Positions 1 through 5,510 of a stretch of 5,796 nucleotides of DNA are shown piece by piece. The DNA is taken from contig DHOB01000020.1 in assembly GCA_002409675.1 (NCBI GenBank), forward strand, positions 1 through 5,796, written 5' to 3'. A model generated the notes under the pieces. The model was not told the origin of the DNA, made no database searches, and saw only the letters and a program-made list of their open reading frames with translations. The DNA is from Ruminococcaceae bacterium UBA5401 (GTDB lineage Bacteria; Bacillota; Clostridia; Oscillospirales; Acutalibacteraceae). Positions within the stretch are counted from its first letter, which is position 1. Every line of letters starts with the position of its first letter. Made by a program: the position numbers and the translations under genes.

Positions 1-1
1 C

Positions 2-82
2 GGCGCGACGGTTCTGGAGTATTTCGGCATTCCGCAGAAGATTGAAGGGACTTCGCTGCTCGGCCCGGTTTCCGCCGAATGA
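2..82 (+). CDS. deoB: Phosphopentomutase, C-terminal end (partial, 5' end outside window)
   Basis: Only the last 26 codons are visible, ending in TGA at 80-82. The peptide contains GATVLEYFGI, then EGTSLL near the end. This matches the C-terminal pattern of phosphopentomutase (an 'IGAT(V/I)..xFGV' segment followed by 'GTSFL'), a metal-dependent alkaline-phosphatase-superfamily enzyme that interconverts (deoxy)ribose-1-phosphate and (deoxy)ribose-5-phosphate in the cytoplasm. The match is by eye and short. A cofactor-independent phosphoglycerate mutase ends in a related way ('PTVLELLG..TGKSL') and cannot be fully excluded. The location two genes before deoD, whose product is the substrate of DeoB, favours phosphopentomutase. 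The stop overlaps the next start as ATGA, so the two genes are in one operon. Confidence 0.72.
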   Translation, partial: GATVLEYFGIPQKIEGTSLLGPVSAE

Positions 83-762
83 GGTTTCCCGGCAGTTTAA
101 AAGAGCGTGCGTTCTTCTGGTGCAGAAAAATCCTGCTGGCGCTGGCGGGGACGGCGTGCACCGCCTTCGGCATCGCATTCAACGCCGCGGCGGGGCTGGG
201 CAACGACCCGGTGGCCGTCTTCTACGACGGGCTGCGGAACGCGCTGCGGCTTTCGCCCGGGCGTCTGGGCGTCGCGGCCAACCTCATCAACTACGCGCTG
301 ATGGCCCTCGTCTTTCTGCTGGACCGGCGGTACGTCAACATCGGAACGCTGCTGTACACCCTGCCGATGGGCAGCCTCGTCGACTGGGGTTCGGCCTTTT
401 ACGGCGCCCTGCGGCTGCCCGGCTCCCTCGCCTGGCGCATCCTTTCCGCCTGCTGCGGATACTTTCTGCTCTACTTCGGGATTTCCGTTTTCATTTCGCT
501 GAAAATCGGCGTCGACCCCCTGACGGGCCTCATCCTGGTCCTCAGAGACCGCCTTCGCTGCTCCTATCGGGCGGTCAAGATCGCCTGCGACCTCGCCGCG
601 CTGGCGGCGGGCGCCGCCCTGGGCGGGAAATTCGGCGCGGTCACCGTCCTTTCCGCGGTCCTCGCGGGCCCGCTGATTGAGCGGCTCACCAAAGCCCATC
701 AAAAATACCTGCTGGCGTGGCTCAAAATCGGGCAGCCGGCGCCCGCCGCGAAAAACCGATGA
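79..762 (+). CDS. YczE/YyaS/YitT-type integral membrane protein, function unknown
   Basis: This 227-residue protein is very hydrophobic, with likely membrane segments near residues 16-38, 62-81, 86-103, 117-141 and 165-200. Conserved-looking landmarks are GLGNDPVAVFYDGL (39-52), NIGTLLYTLPMGSLVD (87-102), IGVDPLTGLI (143-152) and GAVTVLSAVLAGPLIE (186-201). Together they resemble the YczE/YyaS/YitT family of small bacterial membrane proteins, which has no established biochemical role known to me. The two halves look like copies of one unit. The ATG at 79 overlaps the deoB stop (ATGA). No Shine-Dalgarno sequence precedes it and no other in-frame start lies nearby, so translation probably depends on ribosomes finishing deoB. 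It sits 17 nt before deoD, so a role linked to nucleosides, pentoses or their export is possible, but this is inference from context only. The C-terminus (residues 205-227) is polar and basic and probably cytoplasmic. Confidence 0.8.
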   Translation: MRFPGSLKERAFFWCRKILLALAGTACTAFGIAFNAAAGLGNDPVAVFYDGLRNALRLSPGRLGVAANLINYALMALVFLLDRRYVNIGTLLYTLPMGSLVDWGSAFYGALRLPGSLAWRILSACCGYFLLYFGISVFISLKIGVDPLTGLILVLRDRLRCSYRAVKIACDLAALAAGAALGGKFGAVTVLSAVLAGPLIERLTKAHQKYLLAWLKIGQPAPAAKNR

Positions 763-769
763 ACTGAAT

Positions 770-774
770 GGAGG
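770..774 (+). promoter_or_regulatory. Ribosome binding site that fixes the deoD start
   Basis: GGAGG lies 5 nt before the ATG at 780. An in-frame ATG at 768 overlaps this site and has no Shine-Dalgarno sequence of its own, so the upstream start would add four residues (MEAT) with no support. The 780 start gives MAQTPTPHN, which lines up with the MATPHIN start of known DeoD proteins. Confidence 0.85.
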
Positions 775-779
775 CAACT

Positions 780-1490
780 ATGGCTCAGACACCGACACCC
801 CACAATCAGGCAAAAGCGGGGGAGATTGCAAAAACCGTTTTGATGCCCGGCGACCCCCTGCGGGCAAAGTACATCGCGGAGACCTATCTGAAAGACGCGA
901 AGTGCTTCAACACCGTGCGCAACATGCTCGGGTACACCGGCACCTATCACGGGAAAAAAGTTTCCGTGATGGGCGGCGGCATGGGGATGCCCTCGGTGGG
1001 CATCTACACCTACGAACTGTTCCATTTCTATCAGGTGGAAAACATCATCCGCATCGGCTCGGCGGGCGGCATCGCAGACGGCGTCCATGTCCGCGACGTG
1101 GTGCTCGGGATGGGGGCCTGTACGGATTCCAACTACGCCGCGCAGTACCGCCTGCCGGGGACGTTCGCGCCGGTTGCGGATTACGGCCTGCTGAGCGCCG
1201 CCGCAGAGGCGGCCGCGGGCCTCGGAATCCGCGCGGCGGTCGGCAACGTCCTCTCGTCGGACGTGTTCTACGGCGACGACCCGGACGCCCTGAAACAGTG
1301 GCGCAAAATGGGCGTCCTCGCCGTGGAGATGGAGGCCGCCGCGCTGTATATGAACGCGGCCCGGTGCGGGAAAAAGGCGCTCTGCATCCTCACGGTATCG
1401 GACTGCCCCCTGACGGGGGAGAGCCTGCCCGCCAAAGAGCGGGAGACCGGGTTCAACGATATGATCCGGATTGCCTTGGCAATCGCGTGA
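780..1490 (+). CDS. deoD: Purine nucleoside phosphorylase, DeoD type
   Basis: This 236-residue cytoplasmic enzyme splits purine (deoxy)nucleosides with phosphate into the free base and (deoxy)ribose-1-phosphate. DeoD-type enzymes are usually hexamers of about 235 residues. Compared from memory with E. coli DeoD, every key residue is found at a constant offset of +4: H8, G24, R28, R47, R91 and S94 (phosphate and ribose site, H8 and R47 reaching in from the neighbour subunit), F163, M184 and E185 (nucleoside site), catalytic D208 in TVSD, and R221. The PNP/UDP phosphorylase signature GGGMGMPSVGIYTYEL is at 65-80. The constant offset means no insertions or deletions across the catalytic core. 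Differences from E. coli include SAGG at 94-97 instead of SCGA, and a shorter C-terminus ending a few residues after FNDM (225-228). It would feed sugar-1-phosphate to DeoB upstream. A promoter for the next gene lies inside its last codons. Confidence 0.97.
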   Translation: MAQTPTPHNQAKAGEIAKTVLMPGDPLRAKYIAETYLKDAKCFNTVRNMLGYTGTYHGKKVSVMGGGMGMPSVGIYTYELFHFYQVENIIRIGSAGGIADGVHVRDVVLGMGACTDSNYAAQYRLPGTFAPVADYGLLSAAAEAAAGLGIRAAVGNVLSSDVFYGDDPDALKQWRKMGVLAVEMEAAALYMNAARCGKKALCILTVSDCPLTGESLPAKERETGFNDMIRIALAIA

Positions 1491-1504
1491 CAGTATTGTA
1501 TAAT
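1476..1504 (+). promoter_or_regulatory. Sigma-A-type promoter for the nucleoside importer genes
   Basis: TTGGCA (1476-1481) and a perfect TATAAT (1499-1504) are separated by exactly 17 nt. Eleven of twelve positions match the sigma-70/sigma-A consensus. The -35 box lies inside the deoD coding end and the -10 box lies just after its stop at 1490. Transcription would start near 1510-1512, giving a leader of about 125 nt before the lipoprotein start. There is no T-tailed terminator between deoD and the next gene, so read-through from the deo genes is probably added to this promoter. Confidence 0.8.
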
Positions 1505-1557
1505 GGATAACCGTGTGGCAGGGCCTGTTTCTGCTGCCGCGCAGCCGTCCGTTATCC
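1505..1557 (+). promoter_or_regulatory. Inverted repeat next to the -10 box, possible operator
   Basis: GGATAAC (1505-1511) directly follows the -10 box and its exact complement GTTATCC is at 1551-1557. Between them ggcag (1517-1521) can pair with ctgcc (1534-1538). The left arm would lie mostly before the transcription start, so the pair is more plausible as a DNA site than as an RNA stem. A 7-base match in a region this size can arise by chance, so confidence is low. Confidence 0.2.
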
Positions 1558-1568
1558 CCAATATACCA

Positions 1569-1577
1569 GAACGGTTC
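1569..1577 (+). promoter_or_regulatory. Short palindrome GAACGGTTC in the leader, possible operator
   Basis: The palindrome GAAC-G-GTTC lies downstream of the predicted transcription start in the leader of the lipoprotein gene. Its size and position would suit a repressor half-site pair, but the arms are only four bases and no regulator gene is in view to link to it. Confidence 0.15.
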
Positions 1578-1588
1578 CAACCAACGGC

Positions 1589-1612
1589 CGCGGGCCGCCT
1601 GAACGGCCCGCG
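1589..1612 (+). other. GC-rich hairpin in the lipoprotein mRNA leader
   Basis: CGCGGGCCG (1589-1597) and CGGCCCGCG (1604-1612) form a perfect 9-bp stem around the 6-nt loop CCTGAA. It ends 10 nt before the GGGAGG ribosome binding site. It is not an intrinsic terminator, because CAGACAAAAAGGG follows instead of a run of T. Likely roles are protecting the mRNA 5' region or shaping access to the ribosome binding site; this is inference from position. Confidence 0.55.
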
Positions 1613-1622
1613 CAGACAAAAA

Positions 1623-1628
1623 GGGAGG
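1623..1628 (+). promoter_or_regulatory. Ribosome binding site that fixes the lipoprotein start
   Basis: GGGAGG lies 6 nt before the ATG at 1635. The open frame extends upstream to an ATG at 1503, but that codon lies within the -10 box and has no Shine-Dalgarno sequence. Starting at 1635 places a textbook signal peptide at the N-terminus. Confidence 0.9.
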
Positions 1629-1634
1629 CTCTTT

Positions 1635-2735
1635 ATGAAAAAAATGAAAAAGTTCTTGGCGGTCGTCCTGACACTGGGGCTGCTGGCTTCCGCCGCAGCG
1701 TGCTCTTCGCCGAGCGGCGAGTCCAGCGCGGCGCCGTCGTCCGGCGGGGCGTCGCAGGCATCGTCGGCGCCGTCGTCCGGCGGGCAGAAAACGGCGGATT
1801 TCAAAGCGGCGATGGTCACCGACACCGGCGGCGTGAACGACCAGTCGTTCAACCAGTCGTCCTGGGAGGGCCTGCAGAGCCTGCAGAAGGAGACCGGCGC
1901 GAAGGTCCGCTACCTGGAATCCAAGCAGGCGTCGGACTATGCGACCAACCTCGACAAGCTGGCCGACGACGAGAACAACCTGATTTGGGGCATCGGCTAC
2001 GCGATGGCCGGGGCCATCGGCAACGCGGCCAAGCAGAACCCGGACCTTCAGTATGCGATTGTGGACAACGGCTACGACCCGAAGACCATGCCCTCCAACG
2101 TGGCGGGCGTGATGTTCCGCGCGCAGGAGCCGTCGTTCCTCGTCGGCTATATCGCCGGCCGCGTGACGAAGACCAATAAGGTCGGCTTTGTGGGCGGCCA
2201 GACCAGCGCCATCATCGACCAGTTCCAGTACGGCTACCAGGCCGGCGTGGACTGGGCGGCCAAAGAGCTGAACAAGAAAATCAGCGTCTCGGTCCAGTAT
2301 GCCGAAAGCTTCAGCGATTCCGCCAAAGGGAAGGCCATCGCGAGCAAGATGTTCTCCGACGGCTGCGACATCGTGTTCCACGCGGCGGGCGGCGTCGGCG
2401 TCGGCGTGATCCAGGCGGCGAAAGAGGCCAACAAGTACGCCATCGGCGTGGACCGCGACCAGGCTTACCTCGCCCCGAAGAACGTCCTAACCTCGGCGAT
2501 GAAACTCGCGGGCAGGGCCGTCGAGATGGTCTCCAAAGACGCGATGGACGGCAAGAAAGTCGGCGGCAAGACCTATGAGTTCGGCCTGAAGGAGAAGGCG
2601 GTCGGCCTGCCCGAAAACAACCCGAACCTGCCGAAAGAAGTCTACGACGACGCCATCAAGCTCCAGCAGAAGATCATCGACAACGAGATTGTCCCGCCCT
2701 ACAACAAAGACACGTACGGCAAGTTCAAAGCGTAA
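1635..2735 (+). CDS. nupN: BMP/PnrA-family nucleoside-binding lipoprotein of an ABC importer
   Basis: This 366-residue protein is the extracellular substrate-binding component of a nucleoside ABC importer, anchored to the membrane by lipid. Residues 1-22 form a signal peptide (MKKMKKFLAVVL, then a hydrophobic core) with a permissive lipobox ASAAAC, giving lipidated C23. Residues 24-52 are a flexible Ser/Ala/Gly/Pro tether. The BMP fold follows: DTGGVNDQSFNQSSWEGL (63-80), GIGYAMAGAI (119-128), VDN (143-145), FRAQEPSFLVGYIAG (161-175), KVGFVGG (182-188), YAESFSD (222-228), FHAAGGVGVGV (248-258), GVDRDQ (271-276) and TSAMKL (286-291). In PnrA-type proteins the equivalent Asp, Phe and Lys positions hold the ribose and base, so nucleosides are the expected ligands; exact specificity cannot be read here. 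The symbol follows B. subtilis nupN (yufN); related genes are called bmpA or rnsB elsewhere. It has its own promoter and lies 122 nt before the ATPase gene. Confidence 0.93.
   Translation: MKKMKKFLAVVLTLGLLASAAACSSPSGESSAAPSSGGASQASSAPSSGGQKTADFKAAMVTDTGGVNDQSFNQSSWEGLQSLQKETGAKVRYLESKQASDYATNLDKLADDENNLIWGIGYAMAGAIGNAAKQNPDLQYAIVDNGYDPKTMPSNVAGVMFRAQEPSFLVGYIAGRVTKTNKVGFVGGQTSAIIDQFQYGYQAGVDWAAKELNKKISVSVQYAESFSDSAKGKAIASKMFSDGCDIVFHAAGGVGVGVIQAAKEANKYAIGVDRDQAYLAPKNVLTSAMKLAGRAVEMVSKDAMDGKKVGGKTYEFGLKEKAVGLPENNPNLPKEVYDDAIKLQQKIIDNEIVPPYNKDTYGKFKA
1729..1784 (+). repeat. 20-bp direct repeat in the lipoprotein tether
   Basis: CGGCGCCGTCGTCCGGCGGG occurs at 1729-1748 and again at 1765-1784, a period of 36 bp (12 codons). 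Each copy includes the codons for APSSGG. The period is a multiple of three, so gain or loss of a unit would change tether length without breaking the frame. Confidence 0.85.
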
Positions 2736-2751
2736 TCGTCCTTAAAATCCC

Positions 2752-2829
2752 ATGCCCCCCTTGTTTTCCCTCTGCGCGAAGACGCGGGCGCCGCCGGCGC
2801 CCCACCCCCGCCGAAGGGAACGGGGGCAT
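2752..2829 (+). other. Structured intercistronic RNA between lipoprotein and ATPase genes
   Basis: The 122-nt spacer folds on paper into several stems. ATGCCCCC (2752-2759) pairs with GGGGGCAT (2822-2829) as an 8-bp closing stem. Inside are CGCG/CGCG (2775-2778 with 2783-2786, loop AAGA) and GGGCGCC/GGCGCCC (2786-2792 with 2796-2802, 3-nt loop). An alternative to the closing stem is CCCCCG/CGGGGG (2805-2810 with 2821-2826). The last stem is followed by ATATATTTTA, only weakly T-rich. This could be a leaky terminator or a 3' stabiliser that raises lipoprotein mRNA above that of the downstream genes, a common arrangement in ABC importer operons. Function is inferred. Confidence 0.5.
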
Positions 2830-2857
2830 ATATTTTAGCTGCGGGAGGGCTCTGCCT

Positions 2858-4399
2858 ATGCAAATCAGCGAAAAATACGCCGTGCAGATGCGCGGCATTG
2901 TCAAAACGTTCGGCTCCCTCCGCGCGCTGGATCATGTGGACCTCGACGTCAGAAAGGGCACGATCCACGCGCTGCTCGGGGAGAACGGAGCGGGAAAAAG
3001 CACCCTGATGAACATCCTTTACGGGCTGTATCAGGCGGACGGCGGCGAAATCTACCGAAACGGGAAAAGGGTCCGCATCAAGGGCCCGAACGACGCCATC
3101 CGGCTCGGCATCGGCATGGTGCACCAGCATTTCATGCTGGTCGAAAATTTTACGGTGGCCGAGAACGTGATTCTCGGCAGGGAAGTGACCAATTCGCTCG
3201 GCGTGCTGGATATGAAGAGGGCGCGGGAAGACGTCCGGCGGATTGTGGAAAAATACGGCTTTCAGGTGGACCTGGACGCGAAGATCGAGGACATCTCCGT
3301 CGGGATGCAGCAGCGCGTCGAAATCCTGAAGGCCCTGTACAGGGGGGTCGACGTCCTGATTCTCGACGAGCCGACCGCCGTGCTCACGCCCCAGGAGACA
3401 AACGACCTCATCGGCATCATGCGGAACCTTGCGGCGGGCGGAAAAACCATCATCCTGATTACGCACAAGCTCAAGGAAATCAAACAGTCCTCCGACGCCT
3501 GCACCATTATCCGCAGAGGAAAATTGATTGACACAGTCAATCCCCAAACTGTAGACGAAGAGACGCTCGCGGCCAAAATGGTCGGCCACCCGGTCCGGCT
3601 TGTGGTGGAAAAGACCCCCGCGCAGCCCAAAGACGCCGTGTTCGAGATCGACCGTCTTTCGGTGCGCGACAAACGCGGCCTGCCGGCGGTCAAAGACCTT
3701 TCCCTGAAAATCCACCGGGGCGAGATTTTCGGCATCGCCGGCGTGGACGGGAACGGCCAGAACGAGCTGGTCGAGGCCATCACCTGCCTGACGCGGGCGG
3801 AGAGCGGGACCATCAAAATCAACGGCGAGGAAATCCAGAACACAACCCCGCAGAACGTGATCCGGCACAAAATCTCCACCATCCCGTCGGACCGGCAGCG
3901 GCACGGCCTCGTCCTCGACTTTTCGTGCGAGCAGAACACGATTCTTGAAAAATACCGCTCCAGCCCGTTCTCCCGGCGCGGCGTCCTTCAAAACGGCAAA
4001 ATCGCCGCCTACGCCGAAAAGCTGATTCGGGATTACGACGTCAGGCCGTCCACCTGCGCGCTGCAGCCCGCGCGCGGCCTTTCCGGCGGGAACCAGCAGA
4101 AGCTGATCATCGCGCGGGAAATCTCCAACGAGCCGGACCTTTTAATTGCCGTGCAGCCCACGCGCGGCCTCGACGTCGGGGCGATTGAGTACGTCCATAA
4201 AATGCTGGTCCATGAGCGGGACGCGGGAAAGGCGGTCCTTCTGATTTCGCTGGAACTGGACGAGGTGCTGAGCGTTTCGGACACCGTCGCGGTTCTCTAC
4301 GGCGGCTCGATTCTGGGCACCTTTCGGCAGGACCAGGCGGATGAAAAGACGATTGGCCTGCTGATGGCGGGAGGGAAACAACATGCGGTTAACGGCTAA
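2858..4399 (+). CDS. nupO: Nucleoside ABC importer ATP-binding protein with two ATPase domains
   Basis: This 513-residue cytoplasmic ATPase powers the importer and carries two fused nucleotide-binding domains, as in sugar and nucleoside (CUT2-like) ABC systems. Domain 1 has Walker A GENGAGKST (41-49), Q-loop Q90, signature SVGMQQR (147-153), Walker B VLILDEP (166-172) and H203 in ITHKL. Domain 2 is degenerate: the Walker A region reads GVDGNGQNE (295-303) without the Lys-Ser/Thr pair, the signature SGGNQQ (409-414) is intact, Walker B ends in VQPTRGLD (432-439) with Gln where the catalytic Glu should be, and the H-loop His is absent (ISLELDE, 463-469). These changes are normal for this family, so one of the two ATP sites is probably inactive. 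Length is typical. GGGAGG at 2843-2848 supports the start at 2858. It overlaps the permease gene by 17 bp. The symbol follows B. subtilis nupO (yufO). Confidence 0.95.
   Translation: MQISEKYAVQMRGIVKTFGSLRALDHVDLDVRKGTIHALLGENGAGKSTLMNILYGLYQADGGEIYRNGKRVRIKGPNDAIRLGIGMVHQHFMLVENFTVAENVILGREVTNSLGVLDMKRAREDVRRIVEKYGFQVDLDAKIEDISVGMQQRVEILKALYRGVDVLILDEPTAVLTPQETNDLIGIMRNLAAGGKTIILITHKLKEIKQSSDACTIIRRGKLIDTVNPQTVDEETLAAKMVGHPVRLVVEKTPAQPKDAVFEIDRLSVRDKRGLPAVKDLSLKIHRGEIFGIAGVDGNGQNELVEAITCLTRAESGTIKINGEEIQNTTPQNVIRHKISTIPSDRQRHGLVLDFSCEQNTILEKYRSSPFSRRGVLQNGKIAAYAEKLIRDYDVRPSTCALQPARGLSGGNQQKLIIAREISNEPDLLIAVQPTRGLDVGAIEYVHKMLVHERDAGKAVLLISLELDEVLSVSDTVAVLYGGSILGTFRQDQADEKTIGLLMAGGKQHAVNG
3526..3542 (+). 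repeat. AT-rich palindrome within the ATPase gene
   Basis: GATTGAC-ACA-GTCAATC is a perfect 7-bp inverted repeat with a 3-nt spacer. It lies in an AT-rich, rare-codon-looking patch (about 3520-3555) of an otherwise GC-rich gene, at codons 223-229, the junction between the two ATPase domains. Confidence 0.7.
4369..4374 (+). promoter_or_regulatory. Ribosome binding site for the first permease, inside the ATPase gene
   Basis: GGGAGG lies 8 nt before the ATG at 4383 and within the last codons of the ATPase gene, where it encodes part of AGGK. It supports the 17-bp gene overlap and translational coupling. Confidence 0.8.
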
Positions 4400-5510
4400 A
4401 ATCTTGAAAAAGCCCATCACCTCGGCCCTGATTGCGATTGTGTGCGGCTTTCTGGTCGCGGCGGTGGTGCTGGCCGCCGCCGGCTACAACCCGTGGCAGG
4501 CGTTCGGCGCGCTTTTCAGCGGGATGTTCGCTCGGCCCAAGTACGTCTCCAACGTCCTGATAAAGGCGGCCCCCATCATCCTGACCGGGCTGAGCGTGGC
4601 GTTCGCCTATAAGACCAGCCTCTTCAATATCGGCGCGGAGGGCCAGTACATCGTCTCGGCCATCGTGGTCACCCTCCTCGGCATCCGGCTGAACCTGCCG
4701 GCCCCGCTGCTGATTCCGGTCCTCCTTGCGGCGGGGATGCTCGCCGGGGGCATCTGGGGCGGTCTGGTCGGCCTTCTGAAGGCAAAATACGGCATCCACG
4801 AGGTCATCACCAGCATCATGCTGAACTGGATCGCGTTCTACCTTTCCAACTACATCGTCAATCTGCCCGCGTTCCACCAGCCGGATTCGACGGGCACCTA
4901 CCCCATCCGGGAATCCGGCTATATCATGCTGCTGCCGAACTGGAAGCGGTCGCCGCAGGGCATGGCGGCCCTGAGCCGCATCCCGTGGCTCCGGGAAGTG
5001 ATGATGCGCACGGACGTCAACTTCGGCATCCTGATTGCCGTCTTCATGGCGGTCCTCGTCGGGTTTGTGCTGTACCGGACCGCGAAGGGGTTCGAGCTGC
5101 GGGCGGTCGGCTTCAACAGGGACGCGGCGCAGTTCGCCGGCATCGACGTGGGCCGCAGCCTGCTGGGGTCCATGCTGATTTCCGGGGCGCTCTCGGGCCT
5201 TGCGGGCTGCGTGGCGATTATGGGCGCGGCGCCGCACAACATCTCCACGCTGGCGGCCTTTGAGAACAACGGGTTCAACGGCCTGTCGGTCGCCTTCATC
5301 GCGGGCGGGTCGCCGGTCGGGTGCATCTTTGCCGGCCTGCTGTTCGGCGGCTTCCTGTACGGCGGCCAGACCGTCCAGGCGGACGTCGGCGCCCCGTCGG
5401 AGATCATCAACATCATGATGGGCACGATCGTGTTCTTCATGGCGCTTTCCAAACTGATTTCCACCCTGGCGGACAGACTTGCGAAAGGAAGTGCGCTCCA
5501 TGCTGAATAA
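4383..5510 (+). CDS. nupP: Nucleoside ABC importer permease, first subunit
   Basis: This 375-residue membrane protein belongs to the branched permease family used by sugar, amino acid and nucleoside importers (BPD_transp_2 type) and forms half of the transport channel. Hydrophobic segments lie near residues 12-34, 58-75, 89-101, 106-132, 141-160, 213-231, 259-282, 300-328 and 341-360. Family landmarks are NIGAEGQ (82-88), HEVITSIMLNW (139-149), the cytoplasmic GFNRDAAQFAGI (243-254), which is the probable coupling segment that contacts the ATPase, and AFIAGGSPVG (304-313). A polar stretch at 161-212 (HQPDSTGTYPIRESGY and onward) is likely an external loop. The start at 4383 is supported by GGGAGG and overlaps the ATPase gene by 17 bp. 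The end overlaps the second permease by 11 bp. The symbol follows B. subtilis nupP (yufP); equivalent genes carry other names in streptococci and lactococci. Confidence 0.94.
   Translation: MRLTAKILKKPITSALIAIVCGFLVAAVVLAAAGYNPWQAFGALFSGMFARPKYVSNVLIKAAPIILTGLSVAFAYKTSLFNIGAEGQYIVSAIVVTLLGIRLNLPAPLLIPVLLAAGMLAGGIWGGLVGLLKAKYGIHEVITSIMLNWIAFYLSNYIVNLPAFHQPDSTGTYPIRESGYIMLLPNWKRSPQGMAALSRIPWLREVMMRTDVNFGILIAVFMAVLVGFVLYRTAKGFELRAVGFNRDAAQFAGIDVGRSLLGSMLISGALSGLAGCVAIMGAAPHNISTLAAFENNGFNGLSVAFIAGGSPVGCIFAGLLFGGFLYGGQTVQADVGAPSEIINIMMGTIVFFMALSKLISTLADRLAKGSALHAE

Noticed and set aside
42..680. Alternative plus-strand open frame overlapping the YczE-type gene
   Set aside because: The translation is Arg/Pro/Gly-rich with no family resemblance, while the 79-762 frame gives a coherent membrane protein.
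1589..1612. Hairpin read as a terminator after deoD
   Set aside because: No T-run follows it, and a strong promoter lies upstream of it, so termination here would silence the importer.
1503..1634. N-terminal extension of the lipoprotein by 44 codons
   Set aside because: The ATG lies in the -10 box with no ribosome binding site, and the extension would bury the signal peptide inside the protein.
1511..1634. Purine riboswitch in the lipoprotein leader
   Set aside because: The ligand context is attractive, but I could not find the conserved loop and junction sequences of the purine riboswitch.
699..2381. Long antisense open frame (560 codons) opposite deoD and the lipoprotein gene
   Set aside because: It lies opposite two well-supported genes, its translation is Arg/His/Gly/Val-rich with no recognisable domain, and such shadows are expected in GC-rich DNA.
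3528..3556. Internal promoter in the ATPase gene, because a perfect TTGACA occurs at 3528-3533
   Set aside because: No acceptable -10 box is found 16-18 nt downstream; the best is about three of six matches.
2699..3991. Long antisense open frame (430 codons) opposite the ATPase gene
   Set aside because: It mirrors a clear double ABC ATPase, shows no family motif and has a composition typical of an antisense shadow.
3740..4260. Second ATPase domain as a damaged or decaying domain
   Set aside because: Loss of the Walker A lysine, the catalytic glutamate and the H-loop histidine is typical for this importer family, and the reading frame is intact.
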